Positions 36,359 to 48,513 of a DNA stretch of 64,000 nt are shown here, in pieces. The notes under the pieces were generated by a model that was not told the DNA's origin, ran no database searches, and saw nothing but the letters and a program-made list of their open reading frames with translations. The stretch comes from Cladobotryum mycophilum (taxonomy: Eukaryota > Ascomycota > Sordariomycetes > Hypocreales > Hypocreaceae): assembly GCA_036429605.1 (NCBI GenBank), contig JAVFKD010000002.1, positions 372,001 to 436,000 on the forward strand, read 5' to 3'. The stretch's first letter is position 1, and every line of letters begins with the position of its first letter. Position numbers and translations under genes: made by a program.

Positions 36359-36835
36359 TTAGTTCTCCTCGTACAGCTTGGGAAGTCCTCCCTGAGCGCA
36401 CTGAACGCTGCGAAGCTTGTCGCCCTCGTAGATGCTGGGGACCTTAGCGGTGAATGTCCTCATGATGTCCTGGCACTGGTCGTCACTGAAGAGCTGGCAG
36501 AAGATGTGGTTGTCGCCATCGACGATGATGGAGTTGACACCGCCGGTGCTGTAATCATCATGTTAGTACACTTGAATGGAGAACAAGCATGAGCGTTGGT
36601 TGCGGCAGGCTTACAATCCCAGGGGAACGGTGCTGACGCAGTCGGTGGTTGTGACTTCAGATGCGACGCCCTTGAACTCGAGATCGCCGTAGATGGTGGC
36701 CTGTAATTTTGGATGTTAGTTCTAGTATTCGAGGTGAATTTGTGTGTGAATTTGAGAGGCTAATCGTACGAAAGGCGCATCCTGGGCGGCAGCCAGGGTG
36801 GCAATGGCGAGAGGGAGGAGCTTGATCAATTGCAT
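36359..36835 (-). CDS. Small secreted protein, possible beta/gamma-crystallin-like fold (copy 2)
   Basis: Three exons, 36835-36770, 36700-36615 and 36548-36359 (introns of 69 and 66 nt), encode 113 residues; no long single frame covers the gene. A signal peptide spans residues 1 to about 18 (MQLIKLLPLAIATLAAAQ). The mature part opens APFATIYGDLEFKG, and four cysteines occur as TDCVS, IFCQLF, DQCQD and VQCAQ. It shares with the gene at 14601 the MQ- leader, an ATxY-x5-F-(T/K)-G strand, an intron just after a PLG or QGL turn, and a G-(V/L)-(N/H)-SI segment. The second half thus repeats the layout of copy 1. No enzyme motif is seen. It lies beyond the last SDR of the cluster. Confidence 0.8.
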
Positions 36836-38222
36836 GATGTCGGTTTATTGAGTGAATGCGAAGGGTGTTTGATGAGCGAGCGAGTGAGTGGTTGTTTGTC
36901 TGTTTGAGGGCATCATGAGCTGGTATTTATGCTCCGTCACTGTTTTTGGATTACGTTGTTGGATTCGTCCCCCCGTAAGACCAAATCTCGCCGAACTGCC
37001 TGTTGTGAATTAGCACGTAGTAGGTTGTTAGGTAACAAATGCAAATGACTTTGCATGCATCTTACTGTATCGACTCTTTTCGGTCGTAGGAAGTGAGCAA
37101 AACTGGGGTTAGTTGAAACAGTCTAAACTGGAATCCATCCCCAGAGTAGAAATGAGACCAAAGGAGAAGGAAAAGACGGGAACAATCAGATAAAGAAGAA
37201 AAGAGAACGGATGGGCGACGATCCGGGCATTGCCGACTCGGTTCATCGCGGACGTGCCGTTGATGGTGGGGGGTTCAATTTGATGGAGTTGAAGATCGAT
37301 TGTTCCCGCACCACATATTTTAGGTCTACAAGTAATAATTGATGAAGATCAAGGTGTATGAGTAAAGAATTTGATGCGTACTTGCTCTGGGACAAAACAG
37401 TAATTGCTCATCTAACAATTGGTTCTTGCAGTATGAGAAATCACAAAATCTCCATTCCTCTCCTCTCACTTCGCCTTCTCTCCCCGGCAGTCCCGGTGTC
37501 GTGTCAGGGACACTGCAAGTCAGCCATGCTGCTACCCCAGAACAGCTTCCCATACTGGACCGTCAGTGCAGCGCAGCCCCTGCATGAGTTCGTGTTGGGT
37601 GGATGAATGGAGATGGATGGCTGTCATCATTTAGTGGGTGGTGACCGAAAGGAGGAGGTAAAAGAGACATCCGCTAGCCCAAAACTGGGCCATGAGAATA
37701 TGAGGAGGCATTGCTCCTTTCTAAGCTTAAATAAACAATATTGTTTACTACAGAGTATAGAGACTCATGCTCCGTAATACAGTAGAAGATTATGAAATGA
37801 AATCTATATAATGATCCTATCACTCGCTCCTTCAATCATGTATATGTATCCGACTGCATTTGGCCTTGACCATAGTAGTCCCACATCTTACCTAAATGGG
37901 TATCTTCCGGTCAAGGGACAGGTTATTGTATGTATGGATGTCTTGTTATTGACAGTATCTTGGCTCCTCATCCTTTATTGCTTCTGACATACCATTGACA
38001 TTCCAACGGTAGGAGTATTTGCCTCGGACATGTATGAAGGGGATCTTGAGGACCGGTCTTGGCCTTGTCTGATGTGACTATTCATATGTCACGGTTGGCC
38101 TGAACTCGCAATCATTAGACCCAGCGGCTACACTGGTCTATAAAGTTCAACGGTTTGCAACTTGGCTTTTGAAGACGTGGTGACGGCAGCAAATTACGAC
38201 TTGCTATTTGCTATTTTCTAGT
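36836..38222. other. Gene-free spacer
   Basis: About 1.4 kb. It includes the promoter of the secreted-protein gene (-). The short open frames have no recognisable content, and I find no gene. Confidence 0.4.
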
Positions 38223-39470
38223 CTAGTAGTATTTAATAATGCTATCCAGCTGCTGAGGCGCTGGCCTCAAAGCAAATATGTTTCCTCCCGGAGGCGGCGG
38301 CAACTTATTGACCACTGACTGAGCCTGGCAGTCGCCTGCATCAGCAGCAGCGTCCAGGTTATCGGTTGCGGCGTACGGGGCAAACGCCAGCTCCTTGTAG
38401 GGCCACGCGGATTGACCTCCCTCGGCCGCCGGGATGAGGAAGCGGGCCGCCTTGAAGAGCGACTGGCCCTGGGGTCCCTTGTATGAGTACAGATCGATGC
38501 CAATCTTCTTGGCCAGGAGGGCCCAGCGGAGGTGAGCGCCGAGGTTGAGGTTAGCATAGTGGAAGCTTCGAGTGTGGCCTACCTCGAGGGGCTGCGTGCC
38601 ATTGGAAACGAATTGGCCGTCAATCAGCTTCCTGGCGAACGCATTGGTTATTGAAACCGCAAGGTTCTTGTTGCCGGTAAAGAGAGCCAGCGCGGTGATT
38701 TGAAAATTGGCATATGTTCCGTGCTCAGCAGCATTCTTAGCCTCTGTCTTTCCGTAGGCAGACTCGGTAAGCCAAGTCAAGAACTTGGTGTTCCAGGCTT
38801 TGAAGCCAGCAGCATCTGCAGTGGTCCACCCGGGAGCGTTGGTCGAAAGAATAGCAACAGCATCTAACACGGTGGTATACTCCTGGCTAAAGTCGATGAT
38901 GCCGTATGAGCGACCGGTGGCGGAGCAGGGAACGCTCTGCGCAAAGTCAAGAGCCGGGTTCATGGCCGTCTCAGGGTTAAGGAACCAGGTCCGCACAATG
39001 TCAGCGGCGTGCTGGGAATAGGAGGCATTGCCCGTATAATACCACGCCAGGGATAAGGCGTAGGTGGAGTTGAACATCTTGTTGGCGAGCGTACGGTCCT
39101 GAAGCTTACCAGCTTCGGGGTTGTAAATGCCATCCTTTTCTGTCCATGGGCAGCCATCTGGAGAATCAGGGTTCGGCCAGTAGAATGGTGCCTGGGAGCT
39201 GTAGTCGTTCAGCGTGCCGTTGGGAGGCGCCGTTGACTTGGACGTCACCGTCCAGGGCCCTTGTGTCAGCCAGCTGTCGGCTTGTGCCGTAAGGTGCTTT
39301 AAAGCAGCCTTGAGCGTGGCGTTGCCGGCCTTGAGCTGAGCCTTTGCGTTAACAAGACGTTGGCCATCGAGGACGACCGTGTCTGGCACCACAGTAGCAG
39401 GCCTGGGGCTAGCTAAGCCGAGGGCAGCACACGCAAGCGCTCCGACGGAAATGAGAGAAAACGTGCGCAT
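38223..39470 (-). CDS. Secreted alginate-lyase-family protein
   Basis: A single-exon gene for 415 residues with a signal peptide (residues 1-20, MRTFSLISVGALACAALGLA). The body matches the alginate-lyase superfamily all-alpha barrel: DYSSQAPFYWPNP, NSTYALSLAWYYTGN, HAADIVRTWFLNP, DFSQEYTTVLDAV, NAAEHGTYANFQ, HTRSFHYANLNL. Fungal members are common, and their substrates, probably uronic-acid polysaccharides, are mostly undefined. A Pro-rich stretch (KLPPPPGGN) is near the C-terminus. The protein probably acts outside the cell. The ATG at 39470 is directly before the leader. No relation to the cluster is evident. Confidence 0.88.
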   Translation of the reverse strand: MRTFSLISVGALACAALGLASPRPATVVPDTVVLDGQRLVNAKAQLKAGNATLKAALKHLTAQADSWLTQGPWTVTSKSTAPPNGTLNDYSSQAPFYWPNPDSPDGCPWTEKDGIYNPEAGKLQDRTLANKMFNSTYALSLAWYYTGNASYSQHAADIVRTWFLNPETAMNPALDFAQSVPCSATGRSYGIIDFSQEYTTVLDAVAILSTNAPGWTTADAAGFKAWNTKFLTWLTESAYGKTEAKNAAEHGTYANFQITALALFTGNKNLAVSITNAFARKLIDGQFVSNGTQPLEVGHTRSFHYANLNLGAHLRWALLAKKIGIDLYSYKGPQGQSLFKAARFLIPAAEGGQSAWPYKELAFAPYAATDNLDAAADAGDCQAQSVVNKLPPPPGGNIFALRPAPQQLDSIIKYY

Positions 39471-42400
39471 GGTTGACGATGGAGCCTATGGTGAGAGACG
39501 CCAAATGGACGTTGAATCGAGGCTTGGACACGAAGAAAAGAAGAAACGCCGGGCAAAGCAAAACAGCAACGCCGTGTGAGGGTATACTCCAGTATAAGAG
39601 CGTCCCCCGTCTCTTCCCCAGACCCTGCCCATGGGGAAGCAACTCCCTCCGCAACGACGCGATTGATGTAGTCGATGAGTTAAACCGAGACTGTCTCGTA
39701 TGGGCCGGTTCTGGGATGTTCCACCAATTGGAGATGCGCAATGAGACGCGACAGGGGAGTGTTGCGTGCAGTCAGCGCCTCTTAGAGCTTACACTGCTGC
39801 CAGATTCGTCTCTAGTATGTTCCCATGGTTGAGGAAAAATCCATGGAGTCGCATTATAATCAATCCGTAACAGACGCAATGACGCCCCCAGTCGACGTTT
39901 TTTTGGACCAGCTCAAGCAATTGAGTTGGTATGATCCAGAATATAGAGCGCTATTCAGGGAACAACCGATATAGCAATTATAGCCCCAGCGTCCTTACTA
40001 AAGTAAACCACGTACCGTAACAAGTTGCGTAGAGACCAGCTTTACAAAAAATAAGGGTGAGGAGATAGGTCAAGGAGCAAGGGGGGCGACCAACTTTACA
40101 GCAGTTGGAGTCATGATAGAAACGGATCAATAAAAGATTAGATGTGTCGAGAAGGTGAGATAGTCTCATAATCCAAGATTTGTCAGAAACTGGGGTATAA
40201 AAAGAAGAGTGAAGGAATCCGAAGGCTATGATATGATATAGCTGGTGGTGCACAGGAAGGTCACTGTAAACTAGCAACTAGGATCCCATACAAGACTGTA
40301 TTAATCTCTGGTCCATCTCTAAAACTCATCGCTTTTCGATATATATATATACACCACTAATATCTCACGTGACAAGCCGCATGACTTTGGGATCCTTGGT
40401 TTCCCTGCTAAATCCTCGCCTAAATGTCTAAATAATTAGTTTAACATTGATCAAATACTCGAGTAGGAACCCCATCACGCAACTCCCTTACACAATGGCC
40501 TCAGACAATGCAGTCGTGCCGTGCGGTAAACAATGTCCAACCTGATTTCCAACATCCCTGTAGATTTTCTTGTCTAGAAATAAGAGCTCTCCAAATACAA
40601 ACTCGGAACTAAGAGCAATTGCTGAATAAGGTATGGTAGGTCGGTCTGTGTTAGTGTGCACTTGGTTGTCCCCCTGACGGTATTGCTGAAATTGTATGCC
40701 GATAACATGCAGGTCGAGGCCTAGCTGAACACCTGCACGGGGGTGGGAGGAGTGGCAGCTTGGGCGTCTGCCACCGGAGTTTGTGGTACGCTGTCTTGTA
40801 GCTTGGACAAGGGAGGGGCCTGTCGTGAACGAGCTGCAGACTTGACTGTTAAGCTGGCCCGCTTTAAGTACTCGGCAACGATTGGGATGATACCTTTATG
40901 GGCGATGCGTCCAGGAAAGCCAGGGTAGCGGATCAGAAACTCTTGTCTGACAGCATTAGCCTGCCTGTTACTGTGCTGTCGACCAGAAGCCGCGTAACCA
41001 AGATCGGTCGTGGCGAAATGGGCGAAGAAGCCTGTTACACTGCGGACTATATGTTGCATTATTACCGCTGCTGCATGGCAGGGCCTTGAGTATATTAATA
41101 ACCTGCATCAGCTGGGCGGTGATGATATGGCAGCTTTGGCCGGTGGACTGGTAGACATGATAAGAAGGATTCTTTTTCTTTGTTGCAGTACACTTGGCGA
41201 AAGCGGCAAAGGCCACTGATGTGATCATTTCCATGAGACTACTGTTCATGAATACTGTGTTTGGGGCTAAGTTGCTAGTGCCTTTATGATGTTAGTTTTT
41301 GACATGTTTGGCAGCTTTGGATAGCCGAGGATGGAAAGCTTGCTATTGTTCTAAGGAATTAGTAATTGTGACTCTATTGAGGCGGAGGTTCTTGTTCAGG
41401 GTCTGTTTTCCTGCCTGACTGCGTTGAATATAGTTGTTCTTAGCTGCAGGAGCGTTCTAGAGTAGAAGGTTGATAAACCTGATAGACTTGATGGTTTCTA
41501 AATTCATGTATTAACCCGTCCTTTTATACACCATGAATACTCCTGAGCGTATCTATCTACCGTATTTTCCACGTACCCCCTTTTATGAACAATAACAACA
41601 CACACTGTAACCACTTCTACGCAATGTCGGATCTCGCTGGAGAGGGAGAAGAAGAAACTCCGCCAGCAACGTCAAAACAGGCCTCACGTCTTCAAAGACT
41701 TCCGCAGCTTCGCCATGGTTCTGTAGGCACGCTGACTTGGCCCGTCTCATCCACTCTCTACAAATAGAAAGTAACACGCTGCCGCCTTGTGTTTCTACCG
41801 CTACTCCATGCCATATAGAGCAGTCAATGGGAACAGACCAAGAGAGCGGGTGTCATGAACTGTGTGAGAGTGGTAGGAAGAAGGTTTTCCCGACGCCGAT
41901 TAGCGGCGCGCGCCTTAAGGCGCGGCTGTTGATCAAGGAATTGGAAGGGCAAGAATTGAAACCGTCATCAACTAGAACCTATCTGCGAGATCACTACGAT
42001 CTAGCTACTCAATTGTGCACTCATTCACTCTCTTGTGACCAAAAACCTGACAGCGGGCATGGTCACCGACTCGACGGCGACCCTGGGCGTCATTCTTGGA
42101 GTATTCCAGGTTGCTTGTTGTGGCATAATAATCAGTCGGTGCTGTTTCCATTTACTTGACCTTTACTCTACCTATCCTATCCTTTAGCGAGCTTCTCTCT
42201 TGTTCGTTCATTTCAACTCGAAAATCTCCATCGTCCAGTAATCCCCTTGCATTTACACCTGCCTCTTATTTTGACGAAACTATCCTCCTCTATTTGACCT
42301 GTGACATTTCCATTAGTGAAGGTAGAAGTACTCCGAAAATTTCTTTTAACTACAATTTCTATGCCGGAGTTGCACGGGTAACCTGGCCGAGAATATCTTG

Positions 42401-42691
42401 GCTCCCCTTCCCCCTCTCTTACCCACGACTGGGTGTGCAAAGACCCTGGATGTGATGATCCGTGTGCATGAAGTTGCGGGCATACATGCATGAGACCTGG
42501 TCTGTTAGATCTTTGTAAATCAACTTGTTTGGAATGGCAGAGAAATCTTCTTCTCCCAGAGAGGCGGTAAGATGAGTGAATGTCCAAGCTTGGGGCGGTA
42601 GAGGTGCGACTCGCGAAAAGCATCAAGTATGATGTAAATGATTCTAGGGGTGTAAATAGTTTCATATGTGTGGTGCCTTTTTCGTCTTACA
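39471..42691. other. Gene-poor stretch with one doubtful coding candidate
   Basis: About 3.2 kb between the alginate-lyase-like and beta-lactamase-like genes. Apart from the doubtful minus-strand frame at 40721-41249, listed separately, I see no supportable gene. Composition is A/T-rich in many parts. Confidence 0.4.
40721..41249 (-). CDS. Possible hypothetical protein (uncertain structure)
   Basis: Two overlapping minus-strand frames, 41249-40968 and 41059-40721, read in a protein-like way. The first gives MEMITSVAFAAFAKCTATKK and a CHIITAQLMQ segment; the second gives FATTDLGYAASGRQHSNRQ, YPGFPGRIAHKGIIPIVAEY and an Ala/Pro-rich tail. A splice joining them is not clear: the possible introns are about 34 nt or leave the wrong phase. 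I do not recognise a family. It may be a decayed gene or chance open frames. Confidence 0.25.
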
Positions 42692-43972
42692 TTACTCAAT
42701 CTCATTATAATGAGCCCAAATACTGTTCATGAATGACATGGCCAGCTCGTCTACTTTCCCGTCGTCATACGGTAGATGCTGTACGGCCCAGAACATAGCA
42801 ATCCCCCTGTCCCTATTCATAGCCCAAATTGTCTTCGCCATCCCATCCCATATTACTGTGCCTCTGGGGAGCTTTGATAGGGGAAGCTCTTCTTCAACCA
42901 CTAGCCCAGCTGCACTCCAATTGACTGCGGGTGGTCCCAGGCTCCCCGGCTTTCCAGCGCAGAAGGCGTAGTTCTCGTGGTTCGCGTGTAGGTTCTCCAA
43001 CGCAGAGCCCGAAAGTTGTCCTGAGAAAAGCAGCTCGATGGATTCTGGTTTGAGCAGCTTCGGGGACGGCGAGATCAAGTCACTGAGAAGCTTTCCCATG
43101 TCCGACACACTGCACATCAGGCCCTGAGTCGCATCATCATCGGGGATGAGCTTGCTACCTTCTCTAGAAACCATTTGTAGACGCCGTCCCCAGACGTCGG
43201 CACGATCTCTCGGTAGGTATGTAGATGAACTCATGCCCAGCGGCTCGAAAACATTCTTGTATATGTGCTCGCCAAACCTTGGGTTACCGGATAGCCTCTT
43301 GACAAGCAGCTGAAGCCAGTGGATGCTCGCGCCATAGGCAAAACCCTCCCCAGGCTCGAAGATGAGAGGCAGTGAAAAGCGCTTAATGGTGTAATCATCA
43401 TCTTCTTTGGTGGCTGGTTTTGGAGCGTCAGAGGCCAGATATTTTGCGATGACTGGAACAGCATCATCTGATAAGCCGCTAGTATGTAAAAGTAAATGAT
43501 GCATGGTAATCTCCTTGGTTGGCGGACGAAGTGCAAAAGGTTCCCCGTCCGGGCCGGAAGTGATTACAGGAAGGGACCCAATCTCAGGAATGTACCTTGA
43601 AATAGGTTCATCAAGTTGAATAACACCCCTGTCAATGAATTGAAGAGCCGCAATATGTGTGATTAGCTTGCCAGCCGAATAGAGCGCCACGGTGCTGTCC
43701 GGATCAAGAGGAGGGGAGTCATCATCCAGGGACTGATAGCCTGCGGCATGATGGTACAGCGTCTGCCCTACTTGGCATTAATAAAATGTTCTTCAGCTAC
43801 TTATTTATTTGGTCGAGCTTTGCTTGCCTTTATTGTCAACCACAAGCCCAATTGCGCCGAGCAGGTCTCGAGCGGCGGGTGAGGTTGCTTGGGCAAGCTT
43901 TGACTCGAAGGTTTCCACTGCGAACTGCGGCCTGCAAGTAGAACAACGAGCGGACAGTCTAATGACAAGCAT
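42692..43972 (-). CDS. Serine beta-lactamase-like hydrolase/transesterase
   Basis: Penicillin-binding-protein-like fold. In fungi such enzymes act as esterases or acyl/transesterases on metabolites, or as peptidases. Exons 43972-43828 and 43767-42692 encode 406 residues. The nucleophile motif SxxK is YSAGKL, the second-site Tyr is FAYGAS, and HHLLLHTSGLSDD is the typical block. The intron of 60 nt has a GC donor (AAAG then GCAAGC) and a TAG acceptor, and is the only join that keeps the frame: GLVVDNK then GQTLYHHAAGYQ. The first ATG, before LVIRLSARCSTC, is a guess; a further 5' exon is possible. Together with the epoxide hydrolase it could belong to the polyketide pathway. Confidence 0.85.
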
Positions 43973-44360
43973 AAAACTACAATTGGTTTTATTTTATAAA
44001 CCAAAACTGTCTAGACTTGATGACAAGTCTTTTTGATAAGCGATGATGCTTCGTTCAAGATTAGAAGACATGAGGCAAAGCCCTCTATATATCACTAGTC
44101 GGCTGGATGAAGCACAATACAGGACGAATTCATGACAGCTGATTGGCTTATTATCTAGATCATGAGCTTGACTCCACCGTCGATCAGGGCAAAAGATTCG
44201 TTCATAGCGACCTTCCCAATGTGGAAAAAAGCTATTCATTGAAGGGGCTAAGAAACTACCGAGGCAGAATAGTAATCTGACATAGCTGTAGCTTCAATCA
44301 ACCTGGACTACGTCCAACTATATCCTATTTGACATGCAGGATGGCGACATTTGCCCTTGT

Positions 44361-45405
44361 CTAAAACTTAGCCTTCAACCAAGCCTCAACAGTCTCGAGC
44401 CATTCCTCGGGCTTCTCTCGCAGGATCCAGTGTCCAGCATCGAGGACCTTGCCCGTATAATCCTCGCACAGTGGCTTTGTGAGAAGATCACCAAGTGCAG
44501 CCTGCGCCGGGGCGTCGTGAGAGCCGCCGATGAAGAGAACAGGGATGGCCAGCTTGAAGACGTCATCCGCGAGGTTTTGCTCGTGATTCCAGTGCGTATG
44601 CTCAGTCCAGGCCCTGTACCAGCCAAGTTTACCGTTGAATCCGTCTTCCTTCCACTTGCGAATGATGGTGGACTTGGTCTCGGGGGTAATATAGCCTGCT
44701 TCCTCGACCCTTCGATCATTGCTGAGCCACTCGCCCAGCTTACCAGGGGGGCAGAAATCGGTCTATTTGCGAATTAGTATGTGTTCTGCTGCGGTACATG
44801 TAGGAGCCGGGTCTGCTGCTCACCTTCCAAATATCGGCATCCTTGGCAAACAAGAGTGAATGGAGTGACTCAATGCGGTCTTCCAGAAGCTTCGGTGCTT
44901 CGGGAGATGTCATGAACTCCCAATAACCAAGAGGCTCGAATCCAAGTACTGCCTTCATCTGGACATGCGCTTCTGCGAGATCCAACTTGGCTGCACGCCG
45001 GTACGCAACGCTGGTAAAGATAGCGCCAATGACTCTAGCCGGCTGCCAGTTGATGAATCGTCCGGCAAGGTAGCTGCCCCAGTCGTGGCCAATGACGATG
45101 ACCTTGTCCACATTCTCAGCGTCCAGAATGTCAGCAACGTCTTGCGAGAGGCCTTCGCTGTTGTAGGCTTCTGCCTCGGTTGGCTTGGAGGTGGCACCAT
45201 AGCCCAACAGGTCTGGGGCGATGGCGTTGTATCCTGAAGCTTCAAAGGCCTTGACTTGTTCAGCCCACATATCAGAGTACTCGGGGAAGCCATGGAGCAG
45301 AAGAATGGTCTGCTTTGGGACAGTGGACTCTGTCTTGGGGGTGGCGTAATAGCTATAGGTATACGACCTGGTTGTCGTGACGGTCTTGTAAGTTGAAGGA
45401 TCCAT
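44361..45405 (-). CDS. Epoxide hydrolase (alpha/beta-hydrolase fold)
   Basis: Opens epoxides to diols through a covalent Asp ester. Exons 45405-44824 and 44762-44361 (58-nt intron) encode 327 residues. Seen motifs: oxyanion HGFPEYSDMW, nucleophile in GHDWGSYLAG, an acidic residue in FIGGSHDAPAQ, and the catalytic His in DAGHWILREKPEEW. The lid region includes GYWEFMTSPEA. No signal peptide, so probably cytosolic. The ATG precedes DPSTYKTVTTTRSY; the upstream in-frame extension lacks similarity to the fold. It follows the beta-lactamase-like gene on the same strand with about 390 nt between them. It could serve detoxification or process an epoxide made by the nearby P450; the latter is inference. 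Confidence 0.92.
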
Positions 45406-46851
45406 TTTGAGGATGAGTTTGAGTTGTTGGTGTTGTAGTTGATGGGCTGTTAATCTGTCTTGGAGTGATTGAAGCAAGACGAGATATCGTGACGAGACGA
45501 GCCATTTATATAGTTGAAGCCCCTCCTCGGAACTAACCCCCGGTCATCTCCATTATCTCCATGAGGGAAAATTGATTCCATATCGTGAGAGAAGACGGGA
45601 AACGGACTTCGGACGTTCTGAAGGGCGCAGAATGGCGTTATGAGAGTTCCAAAGTCGGTGATGATGAGAATGCAACGTCCCGCATAACGATGACACCAAA
45701 ACAGGCACGACAGGTCTGGGTTTTGCCCGCTAGATTAGTCAACAGCCGGGGCGGACTTTGAGATGGTGGGGGTGGCCCTGATTACGGGCTGTTCAGGGTC
45801 CTGAGCGCGCCGTCTCATCCCACTGTAAATACCCGCTATCCCCCGCAACTTAATTTATATGACCTGCACCTTGAATTTCTGTTTTCTTTCTATCCATCCA
45901 ACCACTATCGTGCATTTAGTAAACCACATCTTCCATTTTGATTAAATGCTGCTTATGTATGGCAAGTATATGGCATAGTTAATATTAGTATTATTTTATT
46001 TTATCAATTGAATTTTCCTTTTCCTGTCCTGCGAACGGGAAAAGAAACAGCTCTATGCCTCTTCCGGCTCAGGTACCTGTACATCAGATACAGGACCGCT
46101 GGCTCTCCTCACCCATACACTGCTCTTGAACCGCAATTCCCCTCGGACAATATTCCTTTTCGACATTTTCCTGCAGCTTGGCATGCAACGGCTTATCAAC
46201 CGACCCTTTATCAATCTTCATCTTGATGTTACACTGTTTGCTGAGACTGCTGCACGTATCTCTCCCCTCAATCAGGCTTAGCGCACCATGGCCGGTAGTT
46301 GCACTGTCAGTGGAGCTTCCAGGCTTTCGGCTCGTCTTACCCGAGACGCTCCAGGGGCGTCTTTCAGGGCTTCCAGAGCGTCCAGGGCTTGTCGATCCCT
46401 GAGGAAAATCGGACCAAATGATGATCCATGCCATGACCCGACCATGACCATGACATCCATGACAGTGACAATTGACCATACAAACCATCCTCTTCAGCTC
46501 AGCTCAAGTGTTTCTTCAACATCCAACCCTGATAACGGTCATGTTACGCGATAGTATCAGGTATGCCCAATGCTCCCCCCATCAGCCTCATCTCCCCCAG
46601 GCCCTCCATTCTCTGGGGCACGTGCTCCCATCCTCGATGGCTCACCGTCTACTTTTCCTCGACGCCAAAACCCCCTCCCTCTGCCAATCTCACAACCTAC
46701 AAGTAGAAAAGGAGACCTTTGTGCTGACACGTGAAAAACAAGAACGAGCAATTGATCCATTCCTCCATTCCCTCCCTTTGCGAGCGGTCCGAACCATCAG
46801 ACGCATTCGAAATCGAAATCGAAGTCGACCTCACATCAATACTCGCCCGCC
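45406..46851. other. Spacer with two promoters
   Basis: About 1.45 kb between the divergent epoxide hydrolase (-) and transporter (+). The open frames here are short and biased. CT-rich stretches near 46560-46700 probably belong to the transporter promoter and leader. Confidence 0.4.
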
Positions 46852-48513
46852 ATGGCGATCCGTCAAACTGGCGCCGTTCGAGGCGGTGGGGGAGGACCAT
46901 TAAGGGGGAGCAGCTTTGGCAAGCAGTTGTCGCTCATCACGGTGTGATACTACAATTCTTGCAATGAGACTTGGTCGTTTGGAGTCTCAATTGAGCTTCC
47001 ATGGGCTAATATGGCTTTTCATTGTAGCTCACCGTCCAAAACTCGGCCTTCATATTGGTATGCTTTCCCACGGAGTAGAGCTGCTTGGTTGGAGAGCGTC
47101 ACTAACACCATTCATCGTCCAGATCATGCACTATTCCCGTATTATGCCCCCCGCTGGCGATCATCGTTACTTTCCTTCCACCGCCGTCTTTCTCCACGAA
47201 ATCATCAAGCTGGCTGTTTCACTCACCCTCGTGATATACGAAGCCTCAAAAACTCTAGCTCCAAGCACTCCGGCCACGGTCCTCTTCGAACAAATATGGA
47301 ATGCCGTCTTCGCTGGTGACGGCTGGCAGCTTATTGTTCCTGCTGCCTTCTACACACTCCAGAATATCCTACAATATGTGGCCATTGGGAACCTCGATGC
47401 CGTCCATTTTCAGGTCCTTTACCAATTAAAGGTAATTGCCAAGCAAAACCCCATGTCATGCGTCGAACTTCATGCTAACTTGCTCTTCTACTAGATCCTC
47501 ACTACAGCCATCTTCAGTGTCTACCTCCTTAGCAGACCCCTCACCATAAAGCGCTGGCTCTCCCTCGTCGTCCTCACGATTGGCGTCTCCATCGTCTCCC
47601 TCCCCTCCTCCAAAGCCGCCGCCGACACCCTTCTTCATGGCGTGCCTGGCCACTTTTTCCCCCGATCGAACCACGAGCTCGGCCACGCCATGCCCGACGA
47701 CGCAGCGCCCGTCCATCTTACCAAACGCTCTGCGACCTACCAGGGCATCGATGATGATTTGCCCGCTCCCGATATTCAGATGAACTACTCCGTCGGCGTG
47801 ACTGCAGTTCTCGTCGCCGCTGCCATCTCCGGTCTCACGGGTGTTTATTTCGAAAAGGTCCTCAAGGAAAGCCCCACGCAAGCCAGCGTCTGGATCCGAA
47901 ACTTGCAATTAAGCTTCTACTCCATGCTCGCTGCCTTGCTTGGCGGCGTCATCTGGCAGGATGGTGCAGGTATCCTCGAACATGGCTTCTTCGAGGGATA
48001 CAACGCCGCCGTCTGGGCGACTGTTGTGCTACAGGCAGTGAACGGTATCCTCGCCAGTCTCGTCATTAGAGATGCGGACAACATTATTAAAAATTTTGCT
48101 ACGAGCATAAGCATTGTGCTTAGCTTCCTTATGAGTATATACATGTTTGACTTTAAAGTAACGCTGACGGTAAGAAATACAGCCATCAATCGCAATGGGC
48201 CTCACTTTGCTAACTAGGTATAATCATGTAGTTCCTAGGTGGCACTTCACTTGTGTTACTAGCCACATACATGTACAGTGCCCCCGAAGACATTTTACAG
48301 CGACGACCACCCATGCTTCGAGTTGCGACATTCGAAAAGCCAGCCATCGAAAGTCTCCTGACCCCAGTGGGCACCCCTCGCCTCACCGATGCTAAGCGAC
48401 TCAACAAGGACCCCTTTGACCTCAAGGGTCTGGGCATGTCTTCCAGTCGGCCCAGCAGCCCGATGCTCGTCCGGCCAGCAAGCAAACTGAACATGGACCC
48501 GAAAGAATTGTAA
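46852..48513 (+). CDS. Nucleotide-sugar transporter (UDP-galactose type)
   Basis: Golgi antiporter of the NST family, exchanging a UDP-sugar for UMP. Five exons, 46852-46941, 47028-47057, 47123-47431, 47495-48169 and 48232-48513, total 461 residues. The start (MAIRQTGAVRGGGG) opens a cytosolic tail. The family signature LTVQNSAFILIMHYSR spans the 30-nt second exon. LHEIIKLAVSL, QNILQYVAIGNLDAVHFQVLYQLK and GLTGVYFEKVLKES follow, as do about ten hydrophobic helices and DADNIIKNFATSISIVLS. The C-terminal tail is Ser/Pro-rich and probably cytosolic. A frame that stays open through the first two introns is not the real N-terminus. Confidence 0.92.

Noticed and set aside
41737..42159. 140-codon plus-strand frame
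   Set aside because: No domain, leader or splice partner; composition not coding-like.
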